Origin: Clostridiales bacterium UBA7103 | GTDB taxonomy: Bacteria; Bacillota; Clostridia; Oscillospirales; Oscillospiraceae | DNA length: 26,255 nucleotides | Reading direction: 5' to 3' | Assembly (NCBI GenBank): GCA_002493305.1 | Contig: DKYJ01000029.1 | Location: 33,517 to 59,771 of the forward strand | Shown: in pieces, positions 13,290 through 20,600 of the stretch | Layout: every line of letters begins with the position of its first letter | Numbering within the stretch: the stretch's first letter is position 1 | Program-made: the position numbers and the translations under genes | The notes under the pieces: generated by a model | Told to the model about the DNA's origin: nothing | Database searches by the model: none | The model's input: only the letters and a program-made list of their open reading frames with translations

Positions 13290-14585
13290 ATGCTCGTCAT
13301 TCTTTCGGTGCTGCTGCTCATCGCTCTTATCGTATCATACATTGCCTTTCGCATAGGGCTGTATTACCCTCTCCCCCACCCGGACGAGCCGCATCAGATC
13401 CCAAAGAGCAGCCAGCACAGAGTATACAAAAAGCGAATTCTCTCCATGGTTCAGGAGATGGAGGCGCTGCCTTACGAGCCGGTTTACATAACTTCCAATG
13501 ACGGTCTGCGTCTTTTCGGGCGCTATTACCATGTGAAGGACGGCGCGCCGGTGGAGATACAGTTTCACGGCTACAAGGGCAACGCCTTTCAGGATCTCTG
13601 CGCCATTAACCGCGTGGCACGCAATGCCGGCCGCAACACGATCGTTGTCGATCAGCGCGCCCACGGCAAAAGCGACGGGCAGGTCATCGCCATGGGCACA
13701 AAGGAGCGCTTTGACTGCCAGCGTTGGGCAAAATACGCGGCGGAGCGCTTCGGCGTGGACACGCCCATTATCCTCAGCGGCGTGTCAATGGGCGGCGGGA
13801 CGGTGCTTATGGCCTCCGACCTTGAGCTGCCGCAGAGCGTCAGGTGCATAGTGGCTGACTGTCCTTTTTCAAGTCCGCTTGACATCATGCGCAAGATGAC
13901 TCACGATAAGCCCGCCAAAAAGCTTCTGTATCCCTTTGCCCTGATTGGCGCGGTGGTCTTTGGCCATGTGAACATGCGCAGCTCATCCCCGGTGCTGTCC
14001 GTGCCAAAAGCGAAAGTGCCCATTCTGCTCATCCACGGGCAGGCGGACAGATTCGTCCCGCCCGCCATGAGCGCCGCGGTGGAGCAGGCCTGCACCGGCT
14101 ATGTCCGCCGGGTGCTTTTCCCAAAAGCCGGGCACAATCTCAGCGCCTTTTCCGACTATCCCCGCTATGAAAGGCTCATAAATGAGTTTGTATACGACGC
14201 TCTCAGATGTAAGCAAATGGGCAACGGAATTTTGATATATGATACGATCACCTATGATGAAACACATCAAAAGATTGTTGAGGATGGAATAAACAGCATA
14301 AAGGAAGTACTATTCGGTGAAAACACCCACCTAATCAGGCAGCTTCTTTTTTGCCTTGATTTTTATTTAGACCCGTATTATGGGAATCGCCTTCCTTACG
14401 AGAAAGAAGTGTATGATTTACTGCAAGAGCTTGTAGTTACCAGTCAGGATGATGAAATCATCTATGGTTGTTTAAGTCTTATCGAAAGCTACGCATGTGT
14501 GCCGCTCACGATCATGGAACAAAATTTTGCGAAAATTAAGGACAGCCAAAAGCCTTACGCAAAATACATTTTAGAGCAGCCATGA
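13290..14585 (+). CDS. Membrane-anchored alpha/beta hydrolase with fused AT-rich C-terminal domain
   Basis: This 431-aa protein has an N-terminal membrane segment (2-20) and an alpha/beta hydrolase domain (about 62-307). The triad is S166 in GVSMGGG, D253 in GQADRF, and H282 in KAGHN. The oxyanion region is QFHGYKGN (91-98). Such YqkD/FrsA-like serine hydrolases act on esters or amides, and the substrate is unknown. The hydrolase fold is complete by FVYDALR (299-306). From M310 (14217) about 122 residues of unrelated sequence follow (GILIYDTITYDETHQK onward), acidic and helical-looking, with markedly more AT-rich codons. I read this as an in-frame fusion to incoming DNA. The extra part resembles stand-alone small helical or immunity-like proteins only in general character. 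The AAAGGAAG site supports the start at 13290. Confidence 0.82.
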   Translation: MLVILSVLLLIALIVSYIAFRIGLYYPLPHPDEPHQIPKSSQHRVYKKRILSMVQEMEALPYEPVYITSNDGLRLFGRYYHVKDGAPVEIQFHGYKGNAFQDLCAINRVARNAGRNTIVVDQRAHGKSDGQVIAMGTKERFDCQRWAKYAAERFGVDTPIILSGVSMGGGTVLMASDLELPQSVRCIVADCPFSSPLDIMRKMTHDKPAKKLLYPFALIGAVVFGHVNMRSSSPVLSVPKAKVPILLIHGQADRFVPPAMSAAVEQACTGYVRRVLFPKAGHNLSAFSDYPRYERLINEFVYDALRCKQMGNGILIYDTITYDETHQKIVEDGINSIKEVLFGENTHLIRQLLFCLDFYLDPYYGNRLPYEKEVYDLLQELVVTSQDDEIIYGCLSLIESYACVPLTIMEQNFAKIKDSQKPYAKYILEQP

Positions 14586-14614
14586 TTTATTATTAAGCGC
14601 TTATAATTATACCG

Positions 14615-14643
14615 TTTACATTCTGTCGAATGGATGTTATATT
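14615..14643 (+). promoter_or_regulatory. Promoter of the 27-aa peptide mRNA
   Basis: TTTACA (14615-14620), exactly 17 bp, TATATT (14638-14643). The transcript would start near 14650, about 50 nt before the peptide ATG. Confidence 0.78.
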
Positions 14644-14674
14644 ATATTCAAGCAAGGGGCGAGGCGGTCAGCTA

Positions 14675-14694
14675 CACCACCCGAAAGGGGGTGA
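14675..14694 (+). promoter_or_regulatory. Hairpin sequestering the Shine-Dalgarno sequence of the peptide ORF
   Basis: The near-ideal ribosome binding site AAAGGGGGTGA (14684-14694) is paired in cis. CACC-A-CCC (14675-14682) folds onto GGGGGTG (14687-14693) around a GAAA loop, with one bulged A. Hidden Shine-Dalgarno sequences are a known trait of type I toxin mRNAs. Confidence 0.65.
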
Positions 14695-14698
14695 GCAT

Positions 14699-14782
14699 AT
14701 GCCGATTACCATTACTTTACATATATTTGGTTATACTGTAACAGTAAGGATAAAAAAGCAGAACCGCCACTCTGCCAAGTGA
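14699..14782 (+). CDS. 27-aa hydrophobic/basic peptide, candidate type I toxin
   Basis: The ORF encodes 27 residues. The hydrophobic core ITITLHIFGYTVTV (about 3-16) is followed by a strongly basic tail containing three Lys, two Arg and one His, ending in Lys. This is the size and charge pattern of membrane-acting type I toxins (for example Ibs, ShoB or Fst-sized peptides), although the core is short and beta-branched. It has its own consensus promoter and a very strong but hairpin-sequestered ribosome binding site four bases upstream. Its 3' part is fully covered by a predicted antisense RNA. I do not recognise the exact family. Alternatives are a leader or regulatory peptide, or a non-toxic membrane peptide. 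The mRNA probably ends at the hairpin at 14905-14932. Confidence 0.6.
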   Translation: MPITITLHIFGYTVTVRIKKQNRHSAK

Positions 14783-14845
14783 CGGTTCGAGGCTTTAGCT
14801 TCATTACGAATCTATAAGAGCTGACCAATGGTCATCGCTCCTTGC
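14752..14845 (-). ncRNA. Predicted antisense RNA antitoxin (~94 nt)
   Basis: A minus-strand promoter predicts a start near 14845. The RNA would run left through a short TGACC/GGTCA hairpin (about 14822-14834) and end at a rho-independent terminator. That terminator has a 10-bp stem (14761-14770 with 14779-14788, one G-U pair on this strand) followed by CTGC and U6 (14757-14752). It is fully complementary to the distal ORF and 3' region of the 27-aa peptide mRNA, the arrangement of RatA/TxpA-type type I systems. It contains a 7-codon ORF with an AAGGAG site, probably incidental. Confidence 0.65.
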
Positions 14846-14851
14846 GGTTTG

Positions 14852-14881
14852 ATTATAACACCCAAATGCTCCCAAAGTCAA
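14852..14881 (-). promoter_or_regulatory. Promoter of the antisense RNA
   Basis: On the minus strand TTGACT (14876-14881) and a perfect TATAAT (14852-14857) are separated by 18 bp. No ORF of useful length lies downstream on this strand, which supports an RNA product. Confidence 0.8.
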
Positions 14882-14904
14882 GAGTCTAAAAAGTCTCTAT
14901 TCTC

Positions 14905-14932
14905 AGCTGCCCCGCCGTTTGGCGGGGTAGCT
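14905..14932. terminator. Terminator shared by rsmI and the peptide mRNA
   Basis: A 12-bp stem (14905-14916 with 14921-14932, one G-T pair) with loop GTTT starts six bases after the rsmI stop on the minus strand. On the plus strand it is followed by TTATTCTT, so it can also end the 27-aa peptide mRNA. Confidence 0.75.
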
Positions 14933-14938
14933 TTATTC

Positions 14939-15817
14939 TTATCCGAACATCTTTTTCAAGTTCAGCGCGGCGGCCTTCAGCTCGTTCTTGCTGTAGGAGT
15001 TATTCTCGTCGGCAAGCACGGCGTTCACCGCTTCCTTTGCCGACAGGCCGCCCGCGAGCATAGCGTCCACAAGCATGGCCTCGGCGGAAACGGTATGCTC
15101 GGTCTTATTGAAGATGTAGTCCTTGCCCACCTCGATGACCACAGCGTATTCGCCCTTGTCGTAATTGCCCTTGGCGAGAAGCTGCTCCTTCACCTGCGCC
15201 GGCGTGCCGCGAAAGCTCATCTCGTGGAGCTTTGTCATGTCGTTGCACAGGCACATGCGCACATCGGCCTGCTGGTCGATGAAAAAGTCCACCAGCTCCA
15301 TGATGCGCTTGGGGGATTCATAGAGGGCGAAGCTGCGCGTGTCGCCCCGGCGGAGCTTTTCGAGCAGACGCTTGCGCTCGGCGTTTTCTCGGGGGAAGAA
15401 GCCAAAAAAGGTGAAGCTGCTCAAATCAAAGCCGGAGACGGAAAGCGCCGTCACCGCCGCGCAGCAGCCCGGGACGCCCACGACCCGTATTCCCTCCTCC
15501 ACGGCGGCCTTTATAAGCTCGTTGCCGGGGTCGGAGATGCAGGGCGTGCCCGCGTCGGTTATCACGGCGACGCTCTTGCCGCTTTTCATTTCGTTTATAA
15601 AATACTTGGCCTTGCCGTACTCGTTGAATTTGTGGTTTGACACAAGCTTATTGCGTATGCCGAGCTTCCCCAGCAGCACCATGGAGCGGCGGGTATCCTC
15701 GGCGGCAATAATATCCGCCTCCGTCAAGATCTGCACGCCTCGTGGGGACATGTCCCTCGAATTGCCGATGGGCGTTGCCACGATATATAAAATGCCCGCG
15801 TTTTCTGCCTGTTCCAT
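14939..15817 (-). CDS. rsmI: 16S rRNA (cytidine-1402-2'-O) methyltransferase
   Basis: This 292-aa protein is a tetrapyrrole-methylase-fold SAM enzyme that 2'-O-methylates C1402 in the decoding centre of 16S rRNA. Diagnostic segments are YIVATPIGN near the start (about 11-19; the usual GNLxD reads GNSRD), AAEDTRRS (about 38-45), VITDAGTPCISDPG (about 85-98), GVPG (about 113) and YESPKR (about 165). The C-terminal extension (about 240-292) ends in a Lys/Leu-rich helix, as in Firmicute RsmI. The ATG has AGGAG six bases upstream. It lies 40 bp downstream of the zinc-ribbon membrane protein gene with no terminator between them, so both probably share that gene's promoter. A hairpin terminator follows directly. 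Confidence 0.95.
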   Translation of the reverse strand: MEQAENAGILYIVATPIGNSRDMSPRGVQILTEADIIAAEDTRRSMVLLGKLGIRNKLVSNHKFNEYGKAKYFINEMKSGKSVAVITDAGTPCISDPGNELIKAAVEEGIRVVGVPGCCAAVTALSVSGFDLSSFTFFGFFPRENAERKRLLEKLRRGDTRSFALYESPKRIMELVDFFIDQQADVRMCLCNDMTKLHEMSFRGTPAQVKEQLLAKGNYDKGEYAVVIEVGKDYIFNKTEHTVSAEAMLVDAMLAGGLSAKEAVNAVLADENNSYSKNELKAAALNLKKMFG

Positions 15818-15857
15818 TTTTTTCTCCTGTGTTGAAATTCCTGTCGTCTGACCGCAG

Positions 15858-16799
15858 TCATGGCGAGAAATATGTCTTTTCGCTCAGATCGGTTTCCCTC
15901 ACCTGCTCGAAGGACATACTGCCGCCAGCGCTTCCGGGGCCTTTGTTCAGGTTCAGCTCTGACCAATAGCATGCAAAATCCGCCTGACGGCTGTCAAACT
16001 CGGCCTTGTCGACCCGTTTGTCGCCGAGGATATACTCTCCCTCGTCCTCCTGACCGTATATTCCATGAGCCTCCATGTATACCCACGCGTCGGACAGTAC
16101 GGTCTGCTCTCCGTTCCAGGGCAGGTAAATATAAGTGTCGTTAAACCTGTCTCCCTGAGGATTGCGGCTGACCGTCATAAGATAGGGGTTGCCGCCCGCG
16201 TCCACCACGGGGACGATATAGCCGCTGTTGCCGCCCACCTCATCATAAAGCGTGTCGGTGCGCAGGGCGCTGTAATCATCGCCTTCTATCCTCCATACGC
16301 TGTATTCCGCGCGGAAGGTGCCGCTGTCGTTTATCCTGTAAAGCAGCATCAGCTCATACACGCCGTTGCCGTCCACATCGGTAAGGTTGGCAAGCGGCTG
16401 ATAAAACCCGTCCGGCTGTACAAAGCCAGCCAGAGACTCAACGCCGCTTAAAATCGTGTCCACCGTTTTGTTCAGGTCGGCTCCGCCGCTCTCCGGTGTG
16501 CCGGTATCCGGCGTATTCGGGGCGTTCAGCACCGGCGGTACTACAATGCCCGCGCTGTTTTTAGGCTTGATATCCGCCGGTTTATCAGCGGGCTTAACGG
16601 CCAGAATTATCGCAGCAATGATCACCGCCGCGCCAAGGCAGACAGCCAGCGCCTTTTTGGGCGAGGGCAAGTGCCTCACTTTATTGCTCTGCGTCTGTGT
16701 TTTCTCCGCGCTGACAGAGCCGTTATAAACCGGGCTGCCGCAATTCTGGCAGAATCTCGCGCCATCGGGCAGCTTCGCCCCGCATCTGCTGCAAAACAT
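15858..16799 (-). CDS. Zinc-ribbon, single-pass membrane protein with extracytoplasmic domain
   Basis: This is a 313-aa protein of unknown function. I start it at the ATG at 16799 (MFCSRCGAKLPDG) because AAAGGAG lies six bases before it and a promoter stands just upstream. An upstream ATG at 16946 would place that promoter inside the gene. The N-terminus has a CxxC/CxxC zinc ribbon (C3, C6, C18, C21), then one transmembrane helix (about 48-70; ALAVCLGAAVIIAAIILAV). A Pro/Thr-rich linker leads to an exported domain with a LANLTDVDGNGVYELMLLY Asp-rich segment, like repeat domains that bind calcium. This zinc ribbon-TM-sensor-like layout is common in gut Clostridia. It may sense or hold something at the cell surface. 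Confidence 0.82.
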   Translation of the reverse strand: MFCSRCGAKLPDGARFCQNCGSPVYNGSVSAEKTQTQSNKVRHLPSPKKALAVCLGAAVIIAAIILAVKPADKPADIKPKNSAGIVVPPVLNAPNTPDTGTPESGGADLNKTVDTILSGVESLAGFVQPDGFYQPLANLTDVDGNGVYELMLLYRINDSGTFRAEYSVWRIEGDDYSALRTDTLYDEVGGNSGYIVPVVDAGGNPYLMTVSRNPQGDRFNDTYIYLPWNGEQTVLSDAWVYMEAHGIYGQEDEGEYILGDKRVDKAEFDSRQADFACYWSELNLNKGPGSAGGSMSFEQVRETDLSEKTYFSP

Positions 16800-16827
16800 A
16801 GGCACTTCTCCTTTCCTAGTCAGCAGT

Positions 16828-16856
16828 ATTGTAACAGACTGCGCCATGTCTTGCAA
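16828..16856 (-). promoter_or_regulatory. Sigma-A promoter of the zinc-ribbon/rsmI unit
   Basis: On the minus strand TTGCAA (16851-16856) and TACAAT (16828-16833) are separated by 17 bp, with the start near 16821. This leaves a ~20-nt leader before the ATG at 16799 and supports that start. Confidence 0.8.
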
Positions 16857-16980
16857 ATTTTTTTGTTTTTGCCCGTTCGCCTTGTGTTTCCGAGAGAAAT
16901 CACGCATGGTTTCGGCGTCATTTCCATGCTCCATATTTTCGCCCATTTCTCTTTAGAATAACACCCGATTTTACAGCGCC

Positions 16981-17015
16981 TTGCGACAGCCTTCTTGGTA
17001 TTACATAACTATAAT
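16981..17015 (+). promoter_or_regulatory. Putative Spo0A-type promoter of spoIIE
   Basis: A perfect TATAAT (17010-17015) lies 35 bp before the spoIIE ATG. The nearest -35-like hexamer, TTGCGA (16981-16986), is 23 bp away, too far for ordinary sigma-A. It overlaps TGCGACA, one mismatch from a 0A box (TTCGACA). The B. subtilis spoIIE promoter is likewise long-spaced and Spo0A-dependent. Confidence 0.45.
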
Positions 17016-17050
17016 AATCTTATCTTATGTAAACTCTACGGGAGGCAGAA

Positions 17051-19378
17051 ATGGCACAGGGAGGACAAGGGAAACTGGCGGCGCTGAGATCGGCGGCTGC
17101 GGGAAAGGTGGACGGGCGCTTTTTGGCGGCGGGGCGCTGCGTTTTTTATCTGCTGCTGGGCTTTGTGATGGCCTGCTCACGGGTCTTGGAAAACGGCGCG
17201 CCGCTGGGCATGGCCATGGTGGCATGCTCCGGCGCGGGGGTGACAGGGGTGTTCTCTCTCGCCGGGGCAGCCCTGGGCTATCTTATCAGCGGCGGGATAG
17301 ACTGGGGCATAAGGTACATAGCTGCGGCGGTGCTGGTGTATACAATCTCCTTCGTGTTCCACGAGCTGAGCCTCTACCGCAGCCCCTATTTCATGCCCTC
17401 GGCAGCGGCGCTGGTGATGGCGCTCACAGGGATACTGGGCAGTTTTTCCGCGCCGGAAACCAGCGTTCCTATGCCGGCGGAGTTGTTTCTGGAGACAGCG
17501 CTGGCCTTTGGCGGAGCGTATTTTTTCCGTGACGCGCTCTGCTCATACCCCCGCACGACCGAGAGCGCGGAGCTCAAGCACAGCATATCCGTAATGATAA
17601 CCGTGTCCTGCGCGCTGATGGCTTTTTCGAGGATCGTCCTATTTGGCACGGTGTCCGTTGGCCGCTTTATGGCGCTGCTTATCGTGATGACCTCCGCCAT
17701 GAAGGGCGGTATGCTCACAGGCGCGGCGGTAGGCACGGTGTTGGGTCTTGCCATGGATGTGACCCATGTGGGCGCGCCCTTTTACACGATGGCGTATTCG
17801 CTCTCCGGGCTCCTGTCCGGGGTGTTCGGCAAGCACGGCAGGCTGATTTTCGTGCTGTCCTTCATTCTCTCTGGAGCGCTGGCCGTGGTCTGCGCATGGA
17901 ATACGGAAATATACATAAGCGCGCTTTTTGAAAACTTCTGCGCCTCGGTCGTCTTTATGCTTCTACCCGCTTCATGGCTGAGTCATATCGGTCTTATCCT
18001 CCAGTACGGGCAGCGGGGCAGCGGTGAATCCGGCTTGCGGCGCTTTGCGGCGCGGCGTGTGAAAAATCTGAGTGAGGCTTACGGCGAGCTTTACGAGACC
18101 GTGCGGCGCAGCATTGAAGAGCCGGTCAATGATGAAAACATCGCTAAGGTCTTTGACCGGGCGGCGGACGAGGTCTGCGTAAGCTGCAAAAACAAGAATC
18201 AGTGCTGGAACGCCGACTATGTGGACACGCTCTCCGCCATGAACGACGCCACCCGAGCCATGAGCGTCAACGGTACGCTCTCTGTGGAGGATCTGCCCGG
18301 CTTTTTCCGGGAGCGCTGCACGGGGCTGCCGGCCTTTGTGGCGGCGGTGAACGGTGAGCTGCGCTCCCTTGCCTACCGGCGGCAGCTCAGATCCCGACTG
18401 ACAGAAAACCAAAGCGTTGCCTGGGGGCAGTATTCCGATATGTCGCAGGTACTTGGCCGGGTGGCTGACGAGCTGGGCAGCGTAAACGGCGCCGATCCTC
18501 TGGCGGAGCGGCGGCTCATGCGCTACCTGAGGGGGCTTGAAATTGACGCGGACGCGGCGGTGTACCGGGACGGCGGAGGCCGGCTCCGAGTGGTCATTGA
18601 GGGCGGCAGGCTCAGCCCGCTTATAAAAGACGAGCACAGCCTTGAAAAACTCTCGGAGGTGGTGGGCGCACGCCTTTGCAAGCCAATTGAGAGCGAGGAA
18701 ATCGGCTCACGCATCACGCTGCTGGAGGCGGAGCCGTTGGCCGTGTCCGTGGGGATAGCGGCGCTTAAAAAGCGCGGTGAAAAGGTCAGCGGAGACAAGG
18801 GCACCTACTTCAAAACCGACGCCGGGGTACTTTGCGTGATACTATCCGACGGTATGGGCACCGGGGACGACGCCGCCCGGGACAGCGCTCAGGTGGTGGC
18901 GATACTTGAAAAATTTCTCCGCTCCGGGGTAGACCCGGCAGTAGCGATGAAGCTCTTAAACTCAGTCATGCTCCTGCGCAGCTGTGATTCCTGGGGCTTT
19001 GCCACTGTGGATCTGATGTGCGTTGATCTCTTCAGCGGTGAGACCTGTTTTTATAAATACGGCGCAGCCCCCTCTTATGTTAAAAACGGCAAGAATATCC
19101 GCCGTATAAAAGGCGAAACGCTGGCGGTGGGTCTCTCTCTGGGCGAGGGCATCGCCCCTGATATTGTGCGTATGCGCCTGCGCCCCGGCTCAACTGCGGT
19201 GATAGCCTCGGACGGCGTCATATGCGACAGGGAGGACGGCTGGCTCAAAACCATGCTCTCCAAAGACTCCGAGGACATGAAGGGTCTTGCTAAAGCAGTT
19301 TTGCGGGAGGCGGAGCGCCTCTACGGCGCGGCGGATGACATGACAGTGGTAACGGTACGCGTGGAGGAGCGGGCATGA
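17051..19378 (+). CDS. spoIIE: Stage II sporulation protein E, serine phosphatase
   Basis: This 775-aa protein has about ten hydrophobic segments in residues 25-325, a linker/regulatory domain (about 330-560) and a C-terminal PP2C phosphatase domain (about 565-772). Metal-binding acidic motifs are LSDGMGTG (D600), an ASDG motif near residue 720, and GAADDMTVVTV (D763). SpoIIE dephosphorylates SpoIIAA in the forespore, releasing sigma-F, and interacts with FtsZ at the polar septum. Length is slightly below the ~827 aa of B. subtilis. The ATG follows GGGAGG. It overlaps the next gene by four bases. This gene is the strongest evidence that the host forms endospores. The motif AVCVSCKNKNQCWN-like cysteine cluster (about 375-390) is also seen in clostridial SpoIIE. 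Confidence 0.97.
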   Translation: MAQGGQGKLAALRSAAAGKVDGRFLAAGRCVFYLLLGFVMACSRVLENGAPLGMAMVACSGAGVTGVFSLAGAALGYLISGGIDWGIRYIAAAVLVYTISFVFHELSLYRSPYFMPSAAALVMALTGILGSFSAPETSVPMPAELFLETALAFGGAYFFRDALCSYPRTTESAELKHSISVMITVSCALMAFSRIVLFGTVSVGRFMALLIVMTSAMKGGMLTGAAVGTVLGLAMDVTHVGAPFYTMAYSLSGLLSGVFGKHGRLIFVLSFILSGALAVVCAWNTEIYISALFENFCASVVFMLLPASWLSHIGLILQYGQRGSGESGLRRFAARRVKNLSEAYGELYETVRRSIEEPVNDENIAKVFDRAADEVCVSCKNKNQCWNADYVDTLSAMNDATRAMSVNGTLSVEDLPGFFRERCTGLPAFVAAVNGELRSLAYRRQLRSRLTENQSVAWGQYSDMSQVLGRVADELGSVNGADPLAERRLMRYLRGLEIDADAAVYRDGGGRLRVVIEGGRLSPLIKDEHSLEKLSEVVGARLCKPIESEEIGSRITLLEAEPLAVSVGIAALKKRGEKVSGDKGTYFKTDAGVLCVILSDGMGTGDDAARDSAQVVAILEKFLRSGVDPAVAMKLLNSVMLLRSCDSWGFATVDLMCVDLFSGETCFYKYGAAPSYVKNGKNIRRIKGETLAVGLSLGEGIAPDIVRMRLRPGSTAVIASDGVICDREDGWLKTMLSKDSEDMKGLAKAVLREAERLYGAADDMTVVTVRVEERA

Positions 19379-19722
19379 CCGGCAGGCTCCGAGACGGCAT
19401 CTGCGAGTTTTGGGGGCAGGTCATTGTCCGGCTGTGCCCCCGCTCCCGCCGGAGCGCGGCGGTGAAGGGCTGCGTCAGGAATGTCATCGTCGTAAAGCCG
19501 GGCGACCGCACCTTCAAGGAGGCTGTTTTTATCCTGCGGGACGATTATTTTTCCTCTCCCGGCCACAGCAGTTCCGCCTTGCTCGATCAAGCGCGGGATG
19601 CCGCCCGCCGCTATACCGACACCGTAGCCCCCGCCCGGGGCTTTCCGCTGGGGGCGGTGATAGTTTCCGCCCTCGTTACCTCCGCTGTGTTCATTCTTCT
19701 TATTTTCACGGGGGTGATATAA
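19375..19722 (+). CDS. Small C-terminally anchored protein coupled to spoIIE
   Basis: This 115-aa protein of unknown function has a basic N-terminal half (RLCPRSRRSAAVKGCVRN), a central acidic/aromatic segment (ILRDDYFSSPGHSSSALLDQ) and one C-terminal transmembrane helix (about 90-113; LGAVIVSALVTSAVFILLIF). The layout suggests a tail-anchored membrane protein facing the cytoplasm. Its ATG overlaps the spoIIE TGA by four bases, so production is probably tied to SpoIIE. A sporulation role, such as modulating SpoIIE at the septum, is a guess from position only. Codon usage matches spoIIE, which argues against a chance ORF. A strong bidirectional terminator starts at its stop codon. Confidence 0.75.
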   Translation: MTGRLRDGICEFWGQVIVRLCPRSRRSAAVKGCVRNVIVVKPGDRTFKEAVFILRDDYFSSPGHSSSALLDQARDAARRYTDTVAPARGFPLGAVIVSALVTSAVFILLIFTGVI

Positions 19723-19768
19723 AAAAGACAGGGGCAGCGAAACACGGTTTCGCTGTCCCTGTCTTTTT
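19722..19768. terminator. Bidirectional terminator between spoIIE unit and vanY-like gene
   Basis: A 22-bp stem (19722-19743 with 19747-19768, one G-T pair, 3-nt loop) is flanked by A/T runs on both sides. It terminates the spoIIE transcript on the plus strand and the convergent carboxypeptidase transcript on the minus strand. Confidence 0.93.
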
Positions 19769-19786
19769 ACTATAACTTAATATAAC

Positions 19787-20524
19787 TCAATCGCCATAGG
19801 TTATCGTCGCCTGCTCGTTATAGAACATCGACACATATTCCTCCAGCGTTATGCCCATCTGGCTTATCTGCTCGGCGGCGGCGCGGCCCACATAGCGAAA
19901 GTGCCATGGCTCATATGTAATACCGGTCGTGTCCTGCGAGCCGTTGGGATAGCGGAGGATAAACCCGTATCGCCAGCAGTTCTCCGTGAGCCACCGGGCG
20001 GTGGGCGTGTCCTTCTGAGCCTCGTCCAGAACCTGATAATTATAATCTACTATATCAAAGGCCAGCCCCAGCTCATGCTCGCTTGTACCGGGCAGGGCGA
20101 CAGACGTAGCGGCAAGACTCGGAGCCGCCTCCGCGCTGACGCCTTCCTCCACGAGCCGCTGTATCTTGTTGTCATAAAGCTCCTGCTGGGTGCTTCTGCT
20201 GCGATACGCGGAGCAAATGATGGGCTGGTTCCCTGCGCTGGCGCAGTCGTCCATCATGCTCTTGAGGGACTCGGCGCAGATCTTATCCGCTTTCATGCCG
20301 TTGCCGATGTCAGTCAGATCCGCGGAATAGCCGGTTGAATCCACACTGTTCCATGCGTTTACAAGCACCAGCTCCTCGGGCTGCTTATTGTCAAGCCAGC
20401 CCAGCATTCTCAGACCCAGCGCTGCGACGAGCGCAAGGCAGGCAATACCCACAAATATTCTAATTATAACAGCGCCCCATTTCCTGTTCTTCACGGGGAC
20501 AAAATCAGCGTCTTCAATGTGCAT
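19787..20524 (-). CDS. VanY-type D-alanyl-D-alanine carboxypeptidase (M15B), paralog 1
   Basis: This 245-aa protein has an N-terminal membrane anchor (about 18-41; no lipobox) and an extracytoplasmic M15B peptidase domain (about 80-230). The zinc motif SEHELGLAFD gives H150 and D157, and EPWHFRYVG gives catalytic E205 and ligand H208. These enzymes trim the terminal D-Ala from peptidoglycan stem peptides. It is paralogous to the protein encoded at 23688-24512, sharing ICSAYR, PGTSEH, ENCWRYGFILRYPNG and EPWH. The gene is the last of the two-component cluster but has its own upstream copy of the repeat box (20601-20620). That copy suggests direct control by the response regulator. GAGGT lies seven bases before the ATG. 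Confidence 0.92.
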   Translation of the reverse strand: MHIEDADFVPVKNRKWGAVIIRIFVGIACLALVAALGLRMLGWLDNKQPEELVLVNAWNSVDSTGYSADLTDIGNGMKADKICAESLKSMMDDCASAGNQPIICSAYRSRSTQQELYDNKIQRLVEEGVSAEAAPSLAATSVALPGTSEHELGLAFDIVDYNYQVLDEAQKDTPTARWLTENCWRYGFILRYPNGSQDTTGITYEPWHFRYVGRAAAEQISQMGITLEEYVSMFYNEQATITYGD

Positions 20525-20600
20525 AAGTCTTACCTCTTTCCTGCTCCTTTCATCAGTGCAGGCATATCATACACCGCGTATGTATCGAAACTGACAATTT

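Larger units (their letters stand above)
14205..14890. other. AT-rich island: fused hydrolase tail plus toxin-antitoxin-like locus
   Basis: Base composition turns clearly AT-rich at about 14205, inside the hydrolase gene. It returns to the local GC-rich style at about 14890, just before the rsmI terminator. The island holds the extra C-terminal domain and the small convergent RNA/peptide locus. No transposase, integrase or obvious target duplication was seen. Confidence 0.5.

Noticed and set aside
14822..14845. Seven-codon ORF with AAGGAG on the antisense RNA
   Set aside because: It is too short to judge and lies at the 5' end of an RNA whose main property is complementarity to the peptide mRNA. 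It is probably a chance feature.
16800..16946. N-terminal extension of the zinc-ribbon protein to an ATG at 16946
   Set aside because: The extension contains a TTGCAA-17-TACAAT promoter, and a good ribosome binding site precedes the ATG at 16799. The extra residues look non-coding.
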